NCBI GenBank assembly: GCA_009859145.1
Contig: VRVR01000035.1
Span: forward strand, 161,978-225,977
DNA length: 64,000 nucleotides
DNA from: Andalucia godoyi
Lineage: Eukaryota > Discoba > Jakobea > Jakobida > Andaluciidae
Direction of reading: 5' to 3'
The notes under the pieces are model-generated. The model was not told the DNA's origin. It ran no database searches and saw only the letters and a program-made list of their open reading frames with translations. The translations under genes were made by a program, and so were the position numbers. Shown in pieces: positions 21,051 through 30,992 of the stretch; position 1 is the first letter of the stretch; every line of letters starts with the position of its first letter.

Positions 21051-21838
21051 CCCGCCTCCCGCTCGTTCTCTCACACTCTCTCACACAGCTTTGGAGGTCT
21101 CTCGACTCGAGTACATCGCAAAGAGATAAAAGGTCTAAATGTGCAAAAAACAAAACAGAAAAAGGAAACGCAGCTTTTGGAAAATCCCCGATGTTCCCCC
21201 TTCTCCGAAAATGCCCAAATTGGGAAAGGTCGGGTGAGGCAACAAAAACCCAGATAAACCCCGCATCAATCAGCGCACGATTCAAGTGGACATCGACTCA
21301 CCGTTTGATACCCTCTCCTTGTCGGAGCTTCGGACCTATCAAAACTATCACAGCCAAATGCTGCTCAGCAAACCCCGAAAGCCTTACAGTTCCAACCCCT
21401 TCGCCATTTTCTTCCTACACGTTTTCCCCTTATTTCCCACGCCTTTGGTTCGTCTCCTATTTTTGCAATCCCATCGTTTCCTTTCGTTCCTTCTTTTCAC
21501 CCAATTTAATTCAATTCATCAAATTACAGAATTGACAACGTCTTACATCCCCCTCCCCACTCTTCTTTAAACATCCCAACATACAATGCTTGATTTTCTG
21601 AATCACTGTCGACATCACATTTCCTATTGCACAACCTCCTCCGCCCATCGTCACCCATACTGCTGTTGGTTTACTCGCCTGCCATCTCAGTGATCTTCGT
21701 TTCAAGTTTCTCTCTCCACCCACCACCATCCACCGCCATCCATCCCAGCCCTTGATTATATTATCACACTATTATTCTATTTTATTTTCTTTTTCGTTGA
21801 TATATATACATATATAATCTCACTGTTCATTCATAATC
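21051..21838. promoter_or_regulatory. Divergent region upstream of PITH gene and acidic-protein gene
   Basis: The half nearest 21838 is pyrimidine-rich on the + strand and then A/T-rich with TATATATA-like sequence at 21800-21818, a plausible promoter for the + gene. Short ORFs here have no coding character. Confidence 0.4.
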
Positions 21839-23965
21839 ATGCTTCCACTGTGCAGAGGCTGTTGTGGAGACGCACCTGCGATTCCATGGTGGTTTGGCCA
21901 CGAGTCGCCGGCGGAAGTCATGCTTATACTGAAGAAGTACGACGTGATGCTGAGTGTTTCGGATCCAAACCGTCCGTGGAATTCGCGTGCACCCCTGCCT
22001 TTTATCGGATCTGTGCGCAGGATCCCGCTGTCGCATTGCTGCGCACGCGCCTTTTCAAAGCGTCGCAAATCAAAGGGCTCCAAGAGAAGACGGCAGAAGA
22101 AGAGTTGGTTTGAATCACCATCTGCCTCGTGGTTTGACTTTGATTCCATTCAAATCGGCGCTGCAAATGGCACCGACGCAACGTGCTATTCTTCTTCTTC
22201 TTCTGCTCCTGCTGCTCCTGCTGCTGCAGCGTCGGTTTCAAACTCGAATTCGTCGACGGATGATGACGGTGAAGATGCCGCGGTGTTTCGGACGCTCGAT
22301 CAGGTTGGAGTGTACCTGCTTGCTCCTACAAAGTTTGGCCAGGAGCTCCCGCTCTTTTCAGAAATGCTCGTCATTACAAAATGGTCAATTGAAGACGCAG
22401 TGCCGCTTAGTGTGTCGCTCTTGAATACCCGCATGCCGAGTGAGACGGATAGCGAGTCTGAGCATCACCCTGATGGTGGTGTCGGCGGCGGCGACGGCGC
22501 TGATGGCATTGATGTTGCTGCTGCTAATGCTGATGAGGATGAACATACACGTGTGCAACGACGAAAGATGCGAAGAGAATTGGGATTGTGCAGGGTGTTT
22601 CCGAAAACAAAGGCATCTTTTCTGATCTCAATGCCCGTATTCTGCGATGCCCAAATCCCAGCTAGGAAGAACTGGGTAGAAAACTCGGATTCTGGAAAGG
22701 TTCCGCTCGTTGCGGTGCATGCGTGCTTGGAAGCCAAGCTGCTTGCAAAGGAGATTCCAAAGGTTCCACGATCGTGTTCCAAACATGTTCTCCTGGAAAA
22801 AAGTGAGACCACCGACGGTTGTAGCTCTTCCGCACCTCTGTCGTGCACCGAAACGAATGTGCAAACAATGCTTTCTCAACACCCCAACCTTGCTCCCGGT
22901 GAGTATGAACTTGTTGACGGGACTGTCGTGGTTGTGAAGGACGAGGACGAGGGGGAAGGCGATAATGATGGCACCGTGGCAGATTCAGAAAATGGAGACT
23001 CCACCGAGGACCATGTGTGCATTGTTTGTGGTCTCATGTCCGCAAGTCCGCAGGTTCTGCAGGACTTTTGCGCAACACTGAGCAAGTCTCCCAGTGCTGA
23101 TGGTTCTGACGATGCTGATTTCTGGTACTCAGACTGCTCCCCGCCTTTGATGTCCCCTTCTCCTGCCGTGTCATCTGTTGGAAGCGGAAATACCCATCCG
23201 TGTTCCGCTGCAACTGTTTTTCCCGTTGCCGATGTGGAGACTGCCGATTGGCTTTCTGTTCCATCGTCGTTGCAGGCCATCCAAACAAATGTCGAAGAGG
23301 ATGCTTCTGAATCTGAATCCGAAAGAGAAGAAGAAGAGGAGGATGACGACGACGAGGAAGACGAGTCCGAGGCGTCATCTGAAGACGGCGATGTGGACAG
23401 CGATAATGATGATGATGATAATGACAATGATAGCGAGGATGATGATGAGGATGCCAATGACAGCGACGATGATGATGATGATGACGACGACGACGACGAC
23501 GACGATGATGATGGTTCCGATTCTGATGATCCAACCGGAGCAGACTTTGCGCATAATTCTGTTGATAATGAGCAGGAGGTTACGGATGATGAAGATGCGG
23601 CCACTGACGAAAATACCAATCGCGGTATGTTGTTGTCGGATCGCTCTGTTCCTGTCGCATTGCCGTCTATCATTTACGCTCACCGCGAAATGTCTCCGGA
23701 CGAGGATGTCGAAGATGAGGATGAAGACTCAGAGTCAGCATCTGCATCCGCATCAGAATCTGGAGCGAAAGTGGACGACGATGTCTTTGACGAAGACGAC
23801 GGTCACTGCTCAGTTATTCTTCATGCGCCTCGAAATGGCATTATTTTCGTTGAAGTTGATGAAGACGCAGTTCCTGACGAGCATGCAGAACAACAACTCA
23901 TTGCATCCGTCAACGAGTATCTGCACGCTTCTCAAGGAACGTTGTCGCCAAGCATTGCGTCCTAG
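21839..23965 (+). CDS. Hypothetical protein with long Asp/Glu-rich tract
   Basis: The product is 708 residues. It begins with a Cys-rich stretch (LCRGCCG) and a probably folded part to about residue 330, with short Ser- and Ala-rich linkers. Residues about 480-590 are extremely acidic, with an Asp run at 23461-23520 (about residues 541-560). Further acidic blocks lie near 625-660. The C-terminal 90 residues again look structured (HCSVILHAPRNGIIFVEVD). Acidic runs of this sort are common in histone chaperones and nucleolar proteins, but no family is recognised. The start is the first ATG after the A/T-rich leader. Confidence 0.6.
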   Translation: MLPLCRGCCGDAPAIPWWFGHESPAEVMLILKKYDVMLSVSDPNRPWNSRAPLPFIGSVRRIPLSHCCARAFSKRRKSKGSKRRRQKKSWFESPSASWFDFDSIQIGAANGTDATCYSSSSSAPAAPAAAASVSNSNSSTDDDGEDAAVFRTLDQVGVYLLAPTKFGQELPLFSEMLVITKWSIEDAVPLSVSLLNTRMPSETDSESEHHPDGGVGGGDGADGIDVAAANADEDEHTRVQRRKMRRELGLCRVFPKTKASFLISMPVFCDAQIPARKNWVENSDSGKVPLVAVHACLEAKLLAKEIPKVPRSCSKHVLLEKSETTDGCSSSAPLSCTETNVQTMLSQHPNLAPGEYELVDGTVVVVKDEDEGEGDNDGTVADSENGDSTEDHVCIVCGLMSASPQVLQDFCATLSKSPSADGSDDADFWYSDCSPPLMSPSPAVSSVGSGNTHPCSAATVFPVADVETADWLSVPSSLQAIQTNVEEDASESESEREEEEEDDDDEEDESEASSEDGDVDSDNDDDDNDNDSEDDDEDANDSDDDDDDDDDDDDDDDDGSDSDDPTGADFAHNSVDNEQEVTDDEDAATDENTNRGMLLSDRSVPVALPSIIYAHREMSPDEDVEDEDEDSESASASASESGAKVDDDVFDEDDGHCSVILHAPRNGIIFVEVDEDAVPDEHAEQQLIASVNEYLHASQGTLSPSIAS

Positions 23966-24015
23966 TAGCTGCTGCTCATCCAGTATCAGGTTTCATTTAT
24001 TCCTTCATTTCCATT

Positions 24016-24099
<84 letters not shown>

Positions 24100-24287
24100 C
24101 CTAGCTGTTTCTTCGCAACATTCACGGTGTTGTTAATTTGTATAGCTGTACTTACGTTCGTGTAGATTTGCGAGTGGAAACGTACTTGAGTGTTTTTTAT
24201 ATAAATATTTTCCCGTGCGAATGCCCATTTCGAAAAAAGGAAATTTAAAATGATAATGATGAAATAATAGGAAAGTGACGCCCGGGA
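23966..24287. other. Convergent intergenic region with long (CT)n
   Basis: 3' flanks of the acidic-protein gene and the TPR gene. It contains the (CT)n tract at 24021-24096, then A/T-rich sequence. No gene is seen. Confidence 0.5.
24021..24096. repeat. (CT)38 microsatellite
   Basis: Uninterrupted 76-base CT repeat in the 3' flank of two convergent genes. Confidence 0.97.
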
Positions 24288-27200
24288 TCACGCTGGAAGC
24301 GTCGCCACCCCAGCTTCGCGAAGCATCTGGCGGCAGCGGGAAATGGTGTCAGCTTCCAGAGCCCCGGATTGAAAAAGTTGATTGACCTTGGACGCTATCA
24401 TGCGGGTATTCATGTGCAACGGTCCGTAGATGGAGGCGTAAGAACGAGCGGCCAAGCAAAGCGCATTCACCGACGATATTTGGTCTCCCAAAGCCAAGTG
24501 AACAGATCCAAGAAGCTTAAGCGTGTCTGCAAGTTGCATATGCTTTGCCGACGGGGAGCTTCCAGAAGCCGGTTGTCTACGCGGTGAACATGGTCTGCGG
24601 GTCATGCTTAATGACGAGGTTCCTTCTCCATGCAGTGCAGGCCGTGTAGGCCGCGTGGCCCGTGTAGGAAGTGCAGAAACAGATACCGACGCATGCATAG
24701 ACTCCTCTTCAACAGCGCTGCGCAGTGAAACAACCACAGACACCAATATTTGACGAGCCCCGTCAAATTGCGAACACTGAACAAGCGCAAACGCAAGCGT
24801 AAGACTAACTGCAATGGTTTTCGAATCCGCATTTCCAAGGATGCGCACAAACGTGTCCAGCGAGGATTGCGCAAAAACTGCAGCTTGAGCATGGGCACCA
24901 GCGTCGGAATACAAGGACGCAATCTTGTGGTGCAGTTCAGCCGTTTCCAAATCGCGATGGAGTTCCATGTAGATCGCAGCGGCCGCTCGGAAAAACTCGA
25001 TCGCCTCCGGCATCGTTTTGGGATCTAGACTCCGCACACGCCCCAGCATGGTGTACAACGACGCAGTTTCCAGCATCTCGCTTTCGCGTTCACTTTCGCC
25101 TATTTCTTCCACATTGGGTGGATGAGCAGGCCCCCCCTGATCAAGTGACACAGTCGAGTCTGAAGACGCAGCAGATCCTCTTCGAAGGTGCAAGAAGGAG
25201 ATTCCAAGTGCCTCCGTCAAGACATCGCTTGCCAAATTGGGAGACTCCATGGCCAAATACACTTTTCCAAGCGCCAACAAAACAGGAAACAGGGCCCGAT
25301 ACTGGGCTTTCGTCATGTGGCTGCGCCAATCCGAGGAATCTGCATTTTCATTGTGTTGCTCGAGAGTCATCGGAGTGAAACTGCCGACAAGGGCCGTCGG
25401 ATGCCCAGGAATCGAACTGAGAATATCCAGCCGGGCATTCTCGAGGAGACTCGCTGCTTGGGAATGCTTACCGAGCAGCAGGTGTGCCATGGCCATCGTG
25501 GTAGCAACCACAGGCATCATCATGTTGAAATTCTCATGCTTTCCGTAACGGAGAATCTTGCGGTCACCGTGAAGAAAATACTCGTCTCCAGAACTTTCTG
25601 CACCCGAATCACGAGCATATTCACTTCGGCGGTCAAGATTGGAGTACCGCTGGAAAACATCCGCGGCTTGTTTTGCATGCCCCAACGTTTGCAGAGCCAT
25701 GCCTGCCGCAAGGTAGCATTCCGCAAGAGCTAACTGTGCTCTTGCAACTGCACGGTGACGTTCACCAAATCGTAGTTTGAGCAACGAGACACGCTCCACG
25801 GCATACAGAATCCGCCGATTTGGATCGGATTCTGTCAGCATCGACTGCTCAAGTGCTGCAAGGCGGATATGTACAGACGCATCATAGCGCCGAGTCCTTG
25901 CAATGGCACGCGAGAGTTTTCGATGCTCCTTGTTCAGCGCGTGCTCCGGAGACAGCGGCATTTCTCTCCTTTTCTTATTGCTCAGGCCGAATGGATCATG
26001 ACGCGATAGACCACCGTCAGACGAATCGCTGGACTCCTCATCGCCTGGCAAGCCATCAAAGTTGCCCAGGCTTTCGTCATCGCTAACGTGAATCAGATGA
26101 CGAATGTCGTGGTTCTCAAAAAATGAAGCGGTGGAATGTGTTTCAAGCTGTGCAACGTCTAGATTTCCGCGGAAAGACATTGCAGAGGATCCACGGGAAT
26201 GCAATGGCCCGATGTAGGATGCCGATTGAGACAGCGTCTCTGAACGAGCAGAGACGGGACGATGACTCCTGGCAGAAGAATGCTGCAGAGGGTGAACAGC
26301 AACCCCTTCTCCAAGGCCTACAAGACGCCCCGGGTGCTCGGTTTCTGACTGCCGAAAACTGGAGTGTCCATGTCCATGCACGGGATTTGCAGCACATGCA
26401 AAGTTCAGCATACCATCGGATCTCCGAGTTGCGCTGCTGGGACGACTGTTCGACATCTTGGCATGCTGCATCGTAATATTGGATAGCACCAAGATAGGAA
26501 CTCGTTGAGATGGTCGTGCAGATTCTGGACGACCCTTCTTCAGCCGCCTTTCCCATGAATCCTCTCGTTCTAGTGATACTCCGTGGGATGAATGAGGGCG
26601 AGGAAGCGGCGGTCTGTTTTCTGCGTTTTCGAAATGAAGCGAAGCCTGCGGACTGACAGCATCTTGCGGTTTTCCAGACGATGCTGTTGCAGCATTCATG
26701 ACGTTTTCTGAACTGACGGATGCAGTATCATCATCCAAATCAATGATTCCCGCATCTTCATTCTGATCGTTAGCAACATGTGTGCCGTGGCTCGTCTGTT
26801 TTTTCGCAGCATCAGGAGCATTCATCGGAGCAGCCGGCTGGCCATCCAACTCGAAATCGTCGTCCGAGCAAGAAGTCACGCGTTCTTCCAGACGGGTTGG
26901 TTGCGGTCGGGCAATTGCCGCGACTGGCTGGAAGTGTTCTCGGGACATTCTCGCAGAAGCGGGACGGTTGGGAGGCGATGCTCCCTGCTTCTGCGGAGAA
27001 ACTTGATGGCAGACAGGGCAGATGCTGGGGGGCGATTGACTCCGGTTTTGCTGCTTCGGCGGGGACACCATGCGAATATACTTCCGTCTTCGAGGCGCAG
27101 GTGCCTTAACCGAAGGGCAACTCTTTGCAACAATTGCAGTCATTTTCTGCAGATCTGTCAATGCGGGCTTCCCCGGTCTTCGAGACGCTGACGTTGGTCT

Positions 27201-28316
27201 TTCGTAATCTAAAATCGATTGTTTCCGCGAATGTAAACCCGAGTTTCTTGCAGAGAGCGGCCTTCCAGCAGGAACGAACGCCGGCTTACTATGTGTTGGC
27301 GGCCGCGGCTCCCGTCTGTCGTCAGTATCATCCTTGCCGCCGTCTGCATTTTTCAAGCCTCTCTCCGACAGGGCAGAGGTACGTCCATGCTCAACAATTT
27401 CAAGACCGTTTCCCGTCAACACAATCTCAGTTACCTGCACAACCTTATTTCCGTTCTTCTCCTCGTCATTGACCTGGAGCTCCGTCTGCGACTGCTGGTC
27501 TGTGAACAGCACGGACGCAGCAACCGCGCGGATCGAGTCTGCGGCTGCAATCAAGTCCTTTTCGATGCGCTCATCGCCCTTCAGTCTTCGTTGTTGATTG
27601 CCGCGGCTTGCAAAGGAAGCAACCGGGGAGAGCGCTCTGCTTGAAGCGGACCGCACACTAACGGATCCTCCAGAATGTGCTCGTGGCGAAGATGTTCTCT
27701 CCACCAAATCGTCCAAATCGGCGGAATCTTCAAGCGACGCAACGGTCTCAAGATCGAACTCGAGCTCTGAGATGAGGGACTTTGACGAAGCCTGGCGACC
27801 ATAAGACGATCTTCGCGACATTGCAGGAGACCCATGCTGAGATCCAGACCGACGTTTTCTCAGAGCAGGGTGCCTTCGATCTAAAGACTGGTCATCGCTG
27901 TCCGACTCCAAGTTCAAATGGTCGTCGTCGTCTTGTTCGCCAGACACCCCGGACGAGCCCACCGACAACGACGAAAGCCGATCTTCCTCATTTTCATCCG
28001 TCGAAGAAGTCGAACCAGAAGCCGATGCAGCAGGTTGATCACCTGGCACGTGCAACCTCGAAGAATGCGGCTTGTCGCGAAAATGAACAGAAGACGGTGA
28101 CTTTTCCAAACGGCCAATGCGTCGCGAAGTGCCTGACGATCCACCACCATCGGGACTACTACTACTACTACCACCACTACCACTACCACTACCACTACTA
28201 TTGTTGTTGTTGTTGTTGTTGTTGCTGTTGCTATCAGCTGGTTTGGAAGCAGGCGGAACAGGATCTCGTGCTTCGGGTGACAAGGAAGGACCCAGCACAG
28301 GCAAGTCACTGCTCAT
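24288..28316 (-). CDS. Large TPR-repeat protein with disordered N-terminal half
   Basis: The product is 1,342 residues from the ATG at 28316; TTG codons further up are not used. Residues 1 to about 780 are Ser/Pro/Arg-rich and look disordered, with a poly-Asn/Ser-Gly run near 25-50 and one isolated CPVC motif. From about 790 to the end there are repeated helical pairs of TPR type, for example AVARAQLALAECYLAAG, PVLLALGKVYLAMESPN and LADTLKLLGSVHLALGD. TPR arrays mediate protein-protein contacts. TTC23-like ciliary proteins have a comparable C-terminal array, but that link is a guess. Intron-free over 4 kb. Divergent to the SHIPPO-repeat gene, itself probably flagellar. Confidence 0.75.
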   Translation of the reverse strand: MSSDLPVLGPSLSPEARDPVPPASKPADSNSNNNNNNNNSSGSGSGSGGSSSSSPDGGGSSGTSRRIGRLEKSPSSVHFRDKPHSSRLHVPGDQPAASASGSTSSTDENEEDRLSSLSVGSSGVSGEQDDDDHLNLESDSDDQSLDRRHPALRKRRSGSQHGSPAMSRRSSYGRQASSKSLISELEFDLETVASLEDSADLDDLVERTSSPRAHSGGSVSVRSASSRALSPVASFASRGNQQRRLKGDERIEKDLIAAADSIRAVAASVLFTDQQSQTELQVNDEEKNGNKVVQVTEIVLTGNGLEIVEHGRTSALSERGLKNADGGKDDTDDRREPRPPTHSKPAFVPAGRPLSARNSGLHSRKQSILDYERPTSASRRPGKPALTDLQKMTAIVAKSCPSVKAPAPRRRKYIRMVSPPKQQNRSQSPPSICPVCHQVSPQKQGASPPNRPASARMSREHFQPVAAIARPQPTRLEERVTSCSDDDFELDGQPAAPMNAPDAAKKQTSHGTHVANDQNEDAGIIDLDDDTASVSSENVMNAATASSGKPQDAVSPQASLHFENAENRPPLPRPHSSHGVSLEREDSWERRLKKGRPESARPSQRVPILVLSNITMQHAKMSNSRPSSATRRSDGMLNFACAANPVHGHGHSSFRQSETEHPGRLVGLGEGVAVHPLQHSSARSHRPVSARSETLSQSASYIGPLHSRGSSAMSFRGNLDVAQLETHSTASFFENHDIRHLIHVSDDESLGNFDGLPGDEESSDSSDGGLSRHDPFGLSNKKRREMPLSPEHALNKEHRKLSRAIARTRRYDASVHIRLAALEQSMLTESDPNRRILYAVERVSLLKLRFGERHRAVARAQLALAECYLAAGMALQTLGHAKQAADVFQRYSNLDRRSEYARDSGAESSGDEYFLHGDRKILRYGKHENFNMMMPVVATTMAMAHLLLGKHSQAASLLENARLDILSSIPGHPTALVGSFTPMTLEQHNENADSSDWRSHMTKAQYRALFPVLLALGKVYLAMESPNLASDVLTEALGISFLHLRRGSAASSDSTVSLDQGGPAHPPNVEEIGESERESEMLETASLYTMLGRVRSLDPKTMPEAIEFFRAAAAIYMELHRDLETAELHHKIASLYSDAGAHAQAAVFAQSSLDTFVRILGNADSKTIAVSLTLAFALVQCSQFDGARQILVSVVVSLRSAVEEESMHASVSVSALPTRATRPTRPALHGEGTSSLSMTRRPCSPRRQPASGSSPSAKHMQLADTLKLLGSVHLALGDQISSVNALCLAARSYASIYGPLHMNTRMIASKVNQLFQSGALEADTISRCRQMLREAGVATLPA

Positions 28317-28955
28317 GAAAGCCAAAAAAACCACTACTTTTTTCCTCTTCGCTTTCTTTCCTTTTTCTTTCTTTCCTCCCCGAGTGTTCCCGACCCAAAA
28401 CAAATGTACCAACCTTTAACTCTACACACTAGCAAAAACGATATGATTTTGAATGCGAGGAAAATCAAGAAATTCATATAGACCCTAATAAAACCAAAAA
28501 ACCGTAAAACCATGGCATGATGACGGATCGTAGCAACACTTGATGCATCTCATGGGAAGGGTTCCCCCAAATCAAACTCCACCTTTTCGTTCTGCTGCTA
28601 CGCAACTGCCCTTTTGCATTCGATGAGTCACGAGTGCCCAGTGAGTGTGGGTTGGGGGCCATAGCTAGGTAGATCACCGAGTCCATCAGGTCTTTTCTTT
28701 TTTGTGCATTCGACTTTTGCACATTCCTTTTTCTTTCGTATTTTTCTTTTCCTTTTTTAAAAATTCGCTGCTTTTATTGGAACCGACACTAGGAGAAAGA
28801 AAAAACAACAACACGAAGAAAAGCAAACAGGGAAAAGGTGCAATTTAGAAAAGAGAAATAATAATAACAATAACAATAACAATAACAATAACAATAACAA
28901 TAACAGTAATAATAACAACAATAGTAATAAGAAAGGAAGAAGGAAGAAGGAGGAA
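28317..28955. promoter_or_regulatory. Divergent region, TPR gene / SHIPPO gene
   Basis: It contains the AATAAC repeat listed separately within 100 bases of the SHIPPO ATG. No gene is seen. Confidence 0.4.
28857..28930. repeat. (AATAAC)n-type repeat
   Basis: About ten AATAAC units with flanking AATAAT variants, in the probable 5' UTR of the SHIPPO-repeat gene. Confidence 0.9.
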
Positions 28956-30056
28956 ATGTCGAGTTCGCAACAGCACTCACCTAGAGTTCGCATAGCAGGA
29001 GTGACATCTTCTGGTCCAGTATCTGGGTCTGGGGCCGGGGCCGGGGCCGGGGCCGGGGCGACTCCACCGCGTTCTTCTTCGCCGACACAGTCTCCAAGAC
29101 CGTTTTCACATCCTGATGCTCAGTATGCTCAGAGTCACAACTACAACCACAGCAACCGACCGTCGTCTCCGCGGCTTTCGTACAGCTCGTCTACACACAC
29201 GTATGCAAGTTCCCCGTCTTCGTCGTCGTTGTCATTGTCGTCATGGTCATCGTCGTTGTCGATGCACAAACAAACGGGGTTTCACGCGCTTTCCACCCGT
29301 ACAGCTTCTCCAACGTTTGCGATGCCCAAGGCGAAAAGAGCGACTGCTGTCACGGAGAGACCGTCTTCTCCTGGGCCTGGAACCTATGACACCTCGCGCC
29401 AATCGCCGTTCGGTGCGCCGCCTCCAGCACCGATTTCAAAGGACTACTACCAAGGCACCTCTTCAGGCGGAAACAACAGCCCACGTGGATACTCGTTTCC
29501 AACAACGCCGCGCGGGCTGGAGCCTGTCGGACGACCGGGGTCGCCTGCCGCCAATGGAAATTCCAGTTTTGCAGGTTCTGGGTCAGGGTCTGCCGATGCT
29601 GGCTTCTCCTTCACAAGAGCTGCATCGCCCTTAACGAATCGGCAGACACCGGGACCTGCGTCGTATGAAGTCGAACGCTCGTTTTCGCCGACGTTCCAGG
29701 CCAGGATCAGCAGCAGCGGAGGTACGGGGTCTTATGCTGCAAATGGTGCGCCGAATGTCTACAAATCACCGGCTGTGGGTCAGACAACACCGGCGTATTC
29801 GATTGGAAAGGCCGACAGAGGACTCGCCCCTTCACCATTGCGGTTCGGAGGAAGCCCGAGAAGCGGCGGCGGAAGCATCAGTAGGCTGCCACCAGGCCCT
29901 GGAGCGTATGACTTGCCCAGAGAGTTTGACGTTCCACCGGCATTCTCGAACCTGACGGCAAGCCCCCGCGGGTCGCCGTATGGCAACAGAGAAGGAACCT
30001 CGCATTTGTATGCTTCACAAAAGCTGCAAGCCGGAGTGCCACTGTTCAGAAATTGA
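28956..30056 (+). CDS. SHIPPO/STPG-repeat protein, probably flagellar microtubule-associated
   Basis: The product is 366 residues, Ser/Pro/Gly-rich. At least three Pro-Gly-Pro-type repeats are visible: SPGPGTYD (about residue 140), TPGPASYE (about 230) and PPGPGAYD (about 318), with related PAYSIGK-like segments. This is the SHIPPO (STPGR) repeat of ODF3/CIMAP and STPG proteins, which line flagellar doublet microtubules. The family link is established by the motif; the flagellar role here is inference. The N-terminus has an Ala-Gly run from a GGGGCC-type hexamer. No introns. ATG follows an A/G-rich leader. Confidence 0.8.
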   Translation: MSSSQQHSPRVRIAGVTSSGPVSGSGAGAGAGAGATPPRSSSPTQSPRPFSHPDAQYAQSHNYNHSNRPSSPRLSYSSSTHTYASSPSSSSLSLSSWSSSLSMHKQTGFHALSTRTASPTFAMPKAKRATAVTERPSSPGPGTYDTSRQSPFGAPPPAPISKDYYQGTSSGGNNSPRGYSFPTTPRGLEPVGRPGSPAANGNSSFAGSGSGSADAGFSFTRAASPLTNRQTPGPASYEVERSFSPTFQARISSSGGTGSYAANGAPNVYKSPAVGQTTPAYSIGKADRGLAPSPLRFGGSPRSGGGSISRLPPGPGAYDLPREFDVPPAFSNLTASPRGSPYGNREGTSHLYASQKLQAGVPLFRN

Positions 30057-30992
30057 AATCGTGAGTGGTGAGAGCGGTCTTTGCTGTCCTTTGGAACATG
30101 CAGAAAGTGAGTGTTCTTCTGCTTTAATAGTTTGGTTTTTTCTTTTTTGTTTTTTTGTTTTGTTGTTCCTCGTTTTTATTATTATCGTTGATGTATTTTC
30201 GGTCGCATCATTGCTTGCATGGGTCGATTTTCTGTTTCCTGGCGACTCTCGCACCCTCTCCCCTCCCGGTGAGGGCTGTTGATTTTTTGTTTGTGTTCTG
30301 TTTGAGGTCGAGGACTGTGTTTCTTTGCTGTGATGCTGGTTTAAAAGATTGTCGTTTGAAGTAATAATCAACGGGAGAAATACGATGTGAAAATAAAAAG
30401 GGTTAGAGTTTGAGGAAGTGGTGTTGCACGATGATGCCTACATTGTACACTAGCCACGGATAAACATCGCTGATCACCCATAATCAATGCTGCAATCCAA
30501 CAACATGCAAGGCATGATTGGGAAGGGGGTAGGCCCCCAACACGCCCCTCGGCATGAGAGACGTTCCTAAGATAGATAGATGCGTTGCGTGGACAATAAA
30601 AATAATGAAATGAAATGAGCGTCGCTGTGCGAGAATGCAACGCGTCGGCGTGTGTATAGGGATTTCATGACCAAAATGGTGCGAAACGAATCGGGCATCG
30701 TGTGAAGGAGTTGTTAAGATGGCAAACGCATGGCGCATGGCGCATGGCAGTGTTTTTGTTTTGCGAGCGGTTGGATTCGCACACAATGCATTGTGAAGCA
30801 TATCATATCCCGTTTATGAGACGCCCGCAGCACAGTCGAAGAACGCCTTTCCACAACAAGCGACTGTTGTTGCAGTTCGGATCGCGGCCGACTTTCCTGT
30901 CTCCGAGTGTTTTTGTAGAATACATCATGAAGATACAAAGATTAATAATAACAAAGGAAGAAGATACAACAAAAACGTCTGACGCAAGGATC
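30057..30992. other. Convergent intergenic region containing dispersed repeat copy 1
   Basis: The left part (30057-30416) is T/G-rich 3' flank. The 345-bp dispersed repeat fills 30417-30761. The rest up to the Tup1 stop at 30993 has no evident feature. Confidence 0.6.
30417..30761 (+). repeat. 345-bp dispersed repeat, copy 1
   Basis: This block appears base-for-base identical to the reverse complement of 48564-48908. It includes a possible hairpin (GGGGGTAGGCCCCC), three tandem CGCATGG units near the right end and a T-rich end (GTGTTTTTGTTT). No target-site duplication, terminal inverted repeat or protein-coding signature of a known transposon is visible. Beyond the right boundary the two copies keep only weak similarity, suggesting a once longer element. 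Confidence 0.9.

Noticed and set aside
23034-23683. Long reverse and shifted frames over the acidic gene (His-, Ser- or Met-rich)
   Set aside because: They are shadows of the GAT/GAC repeats in the real frame.
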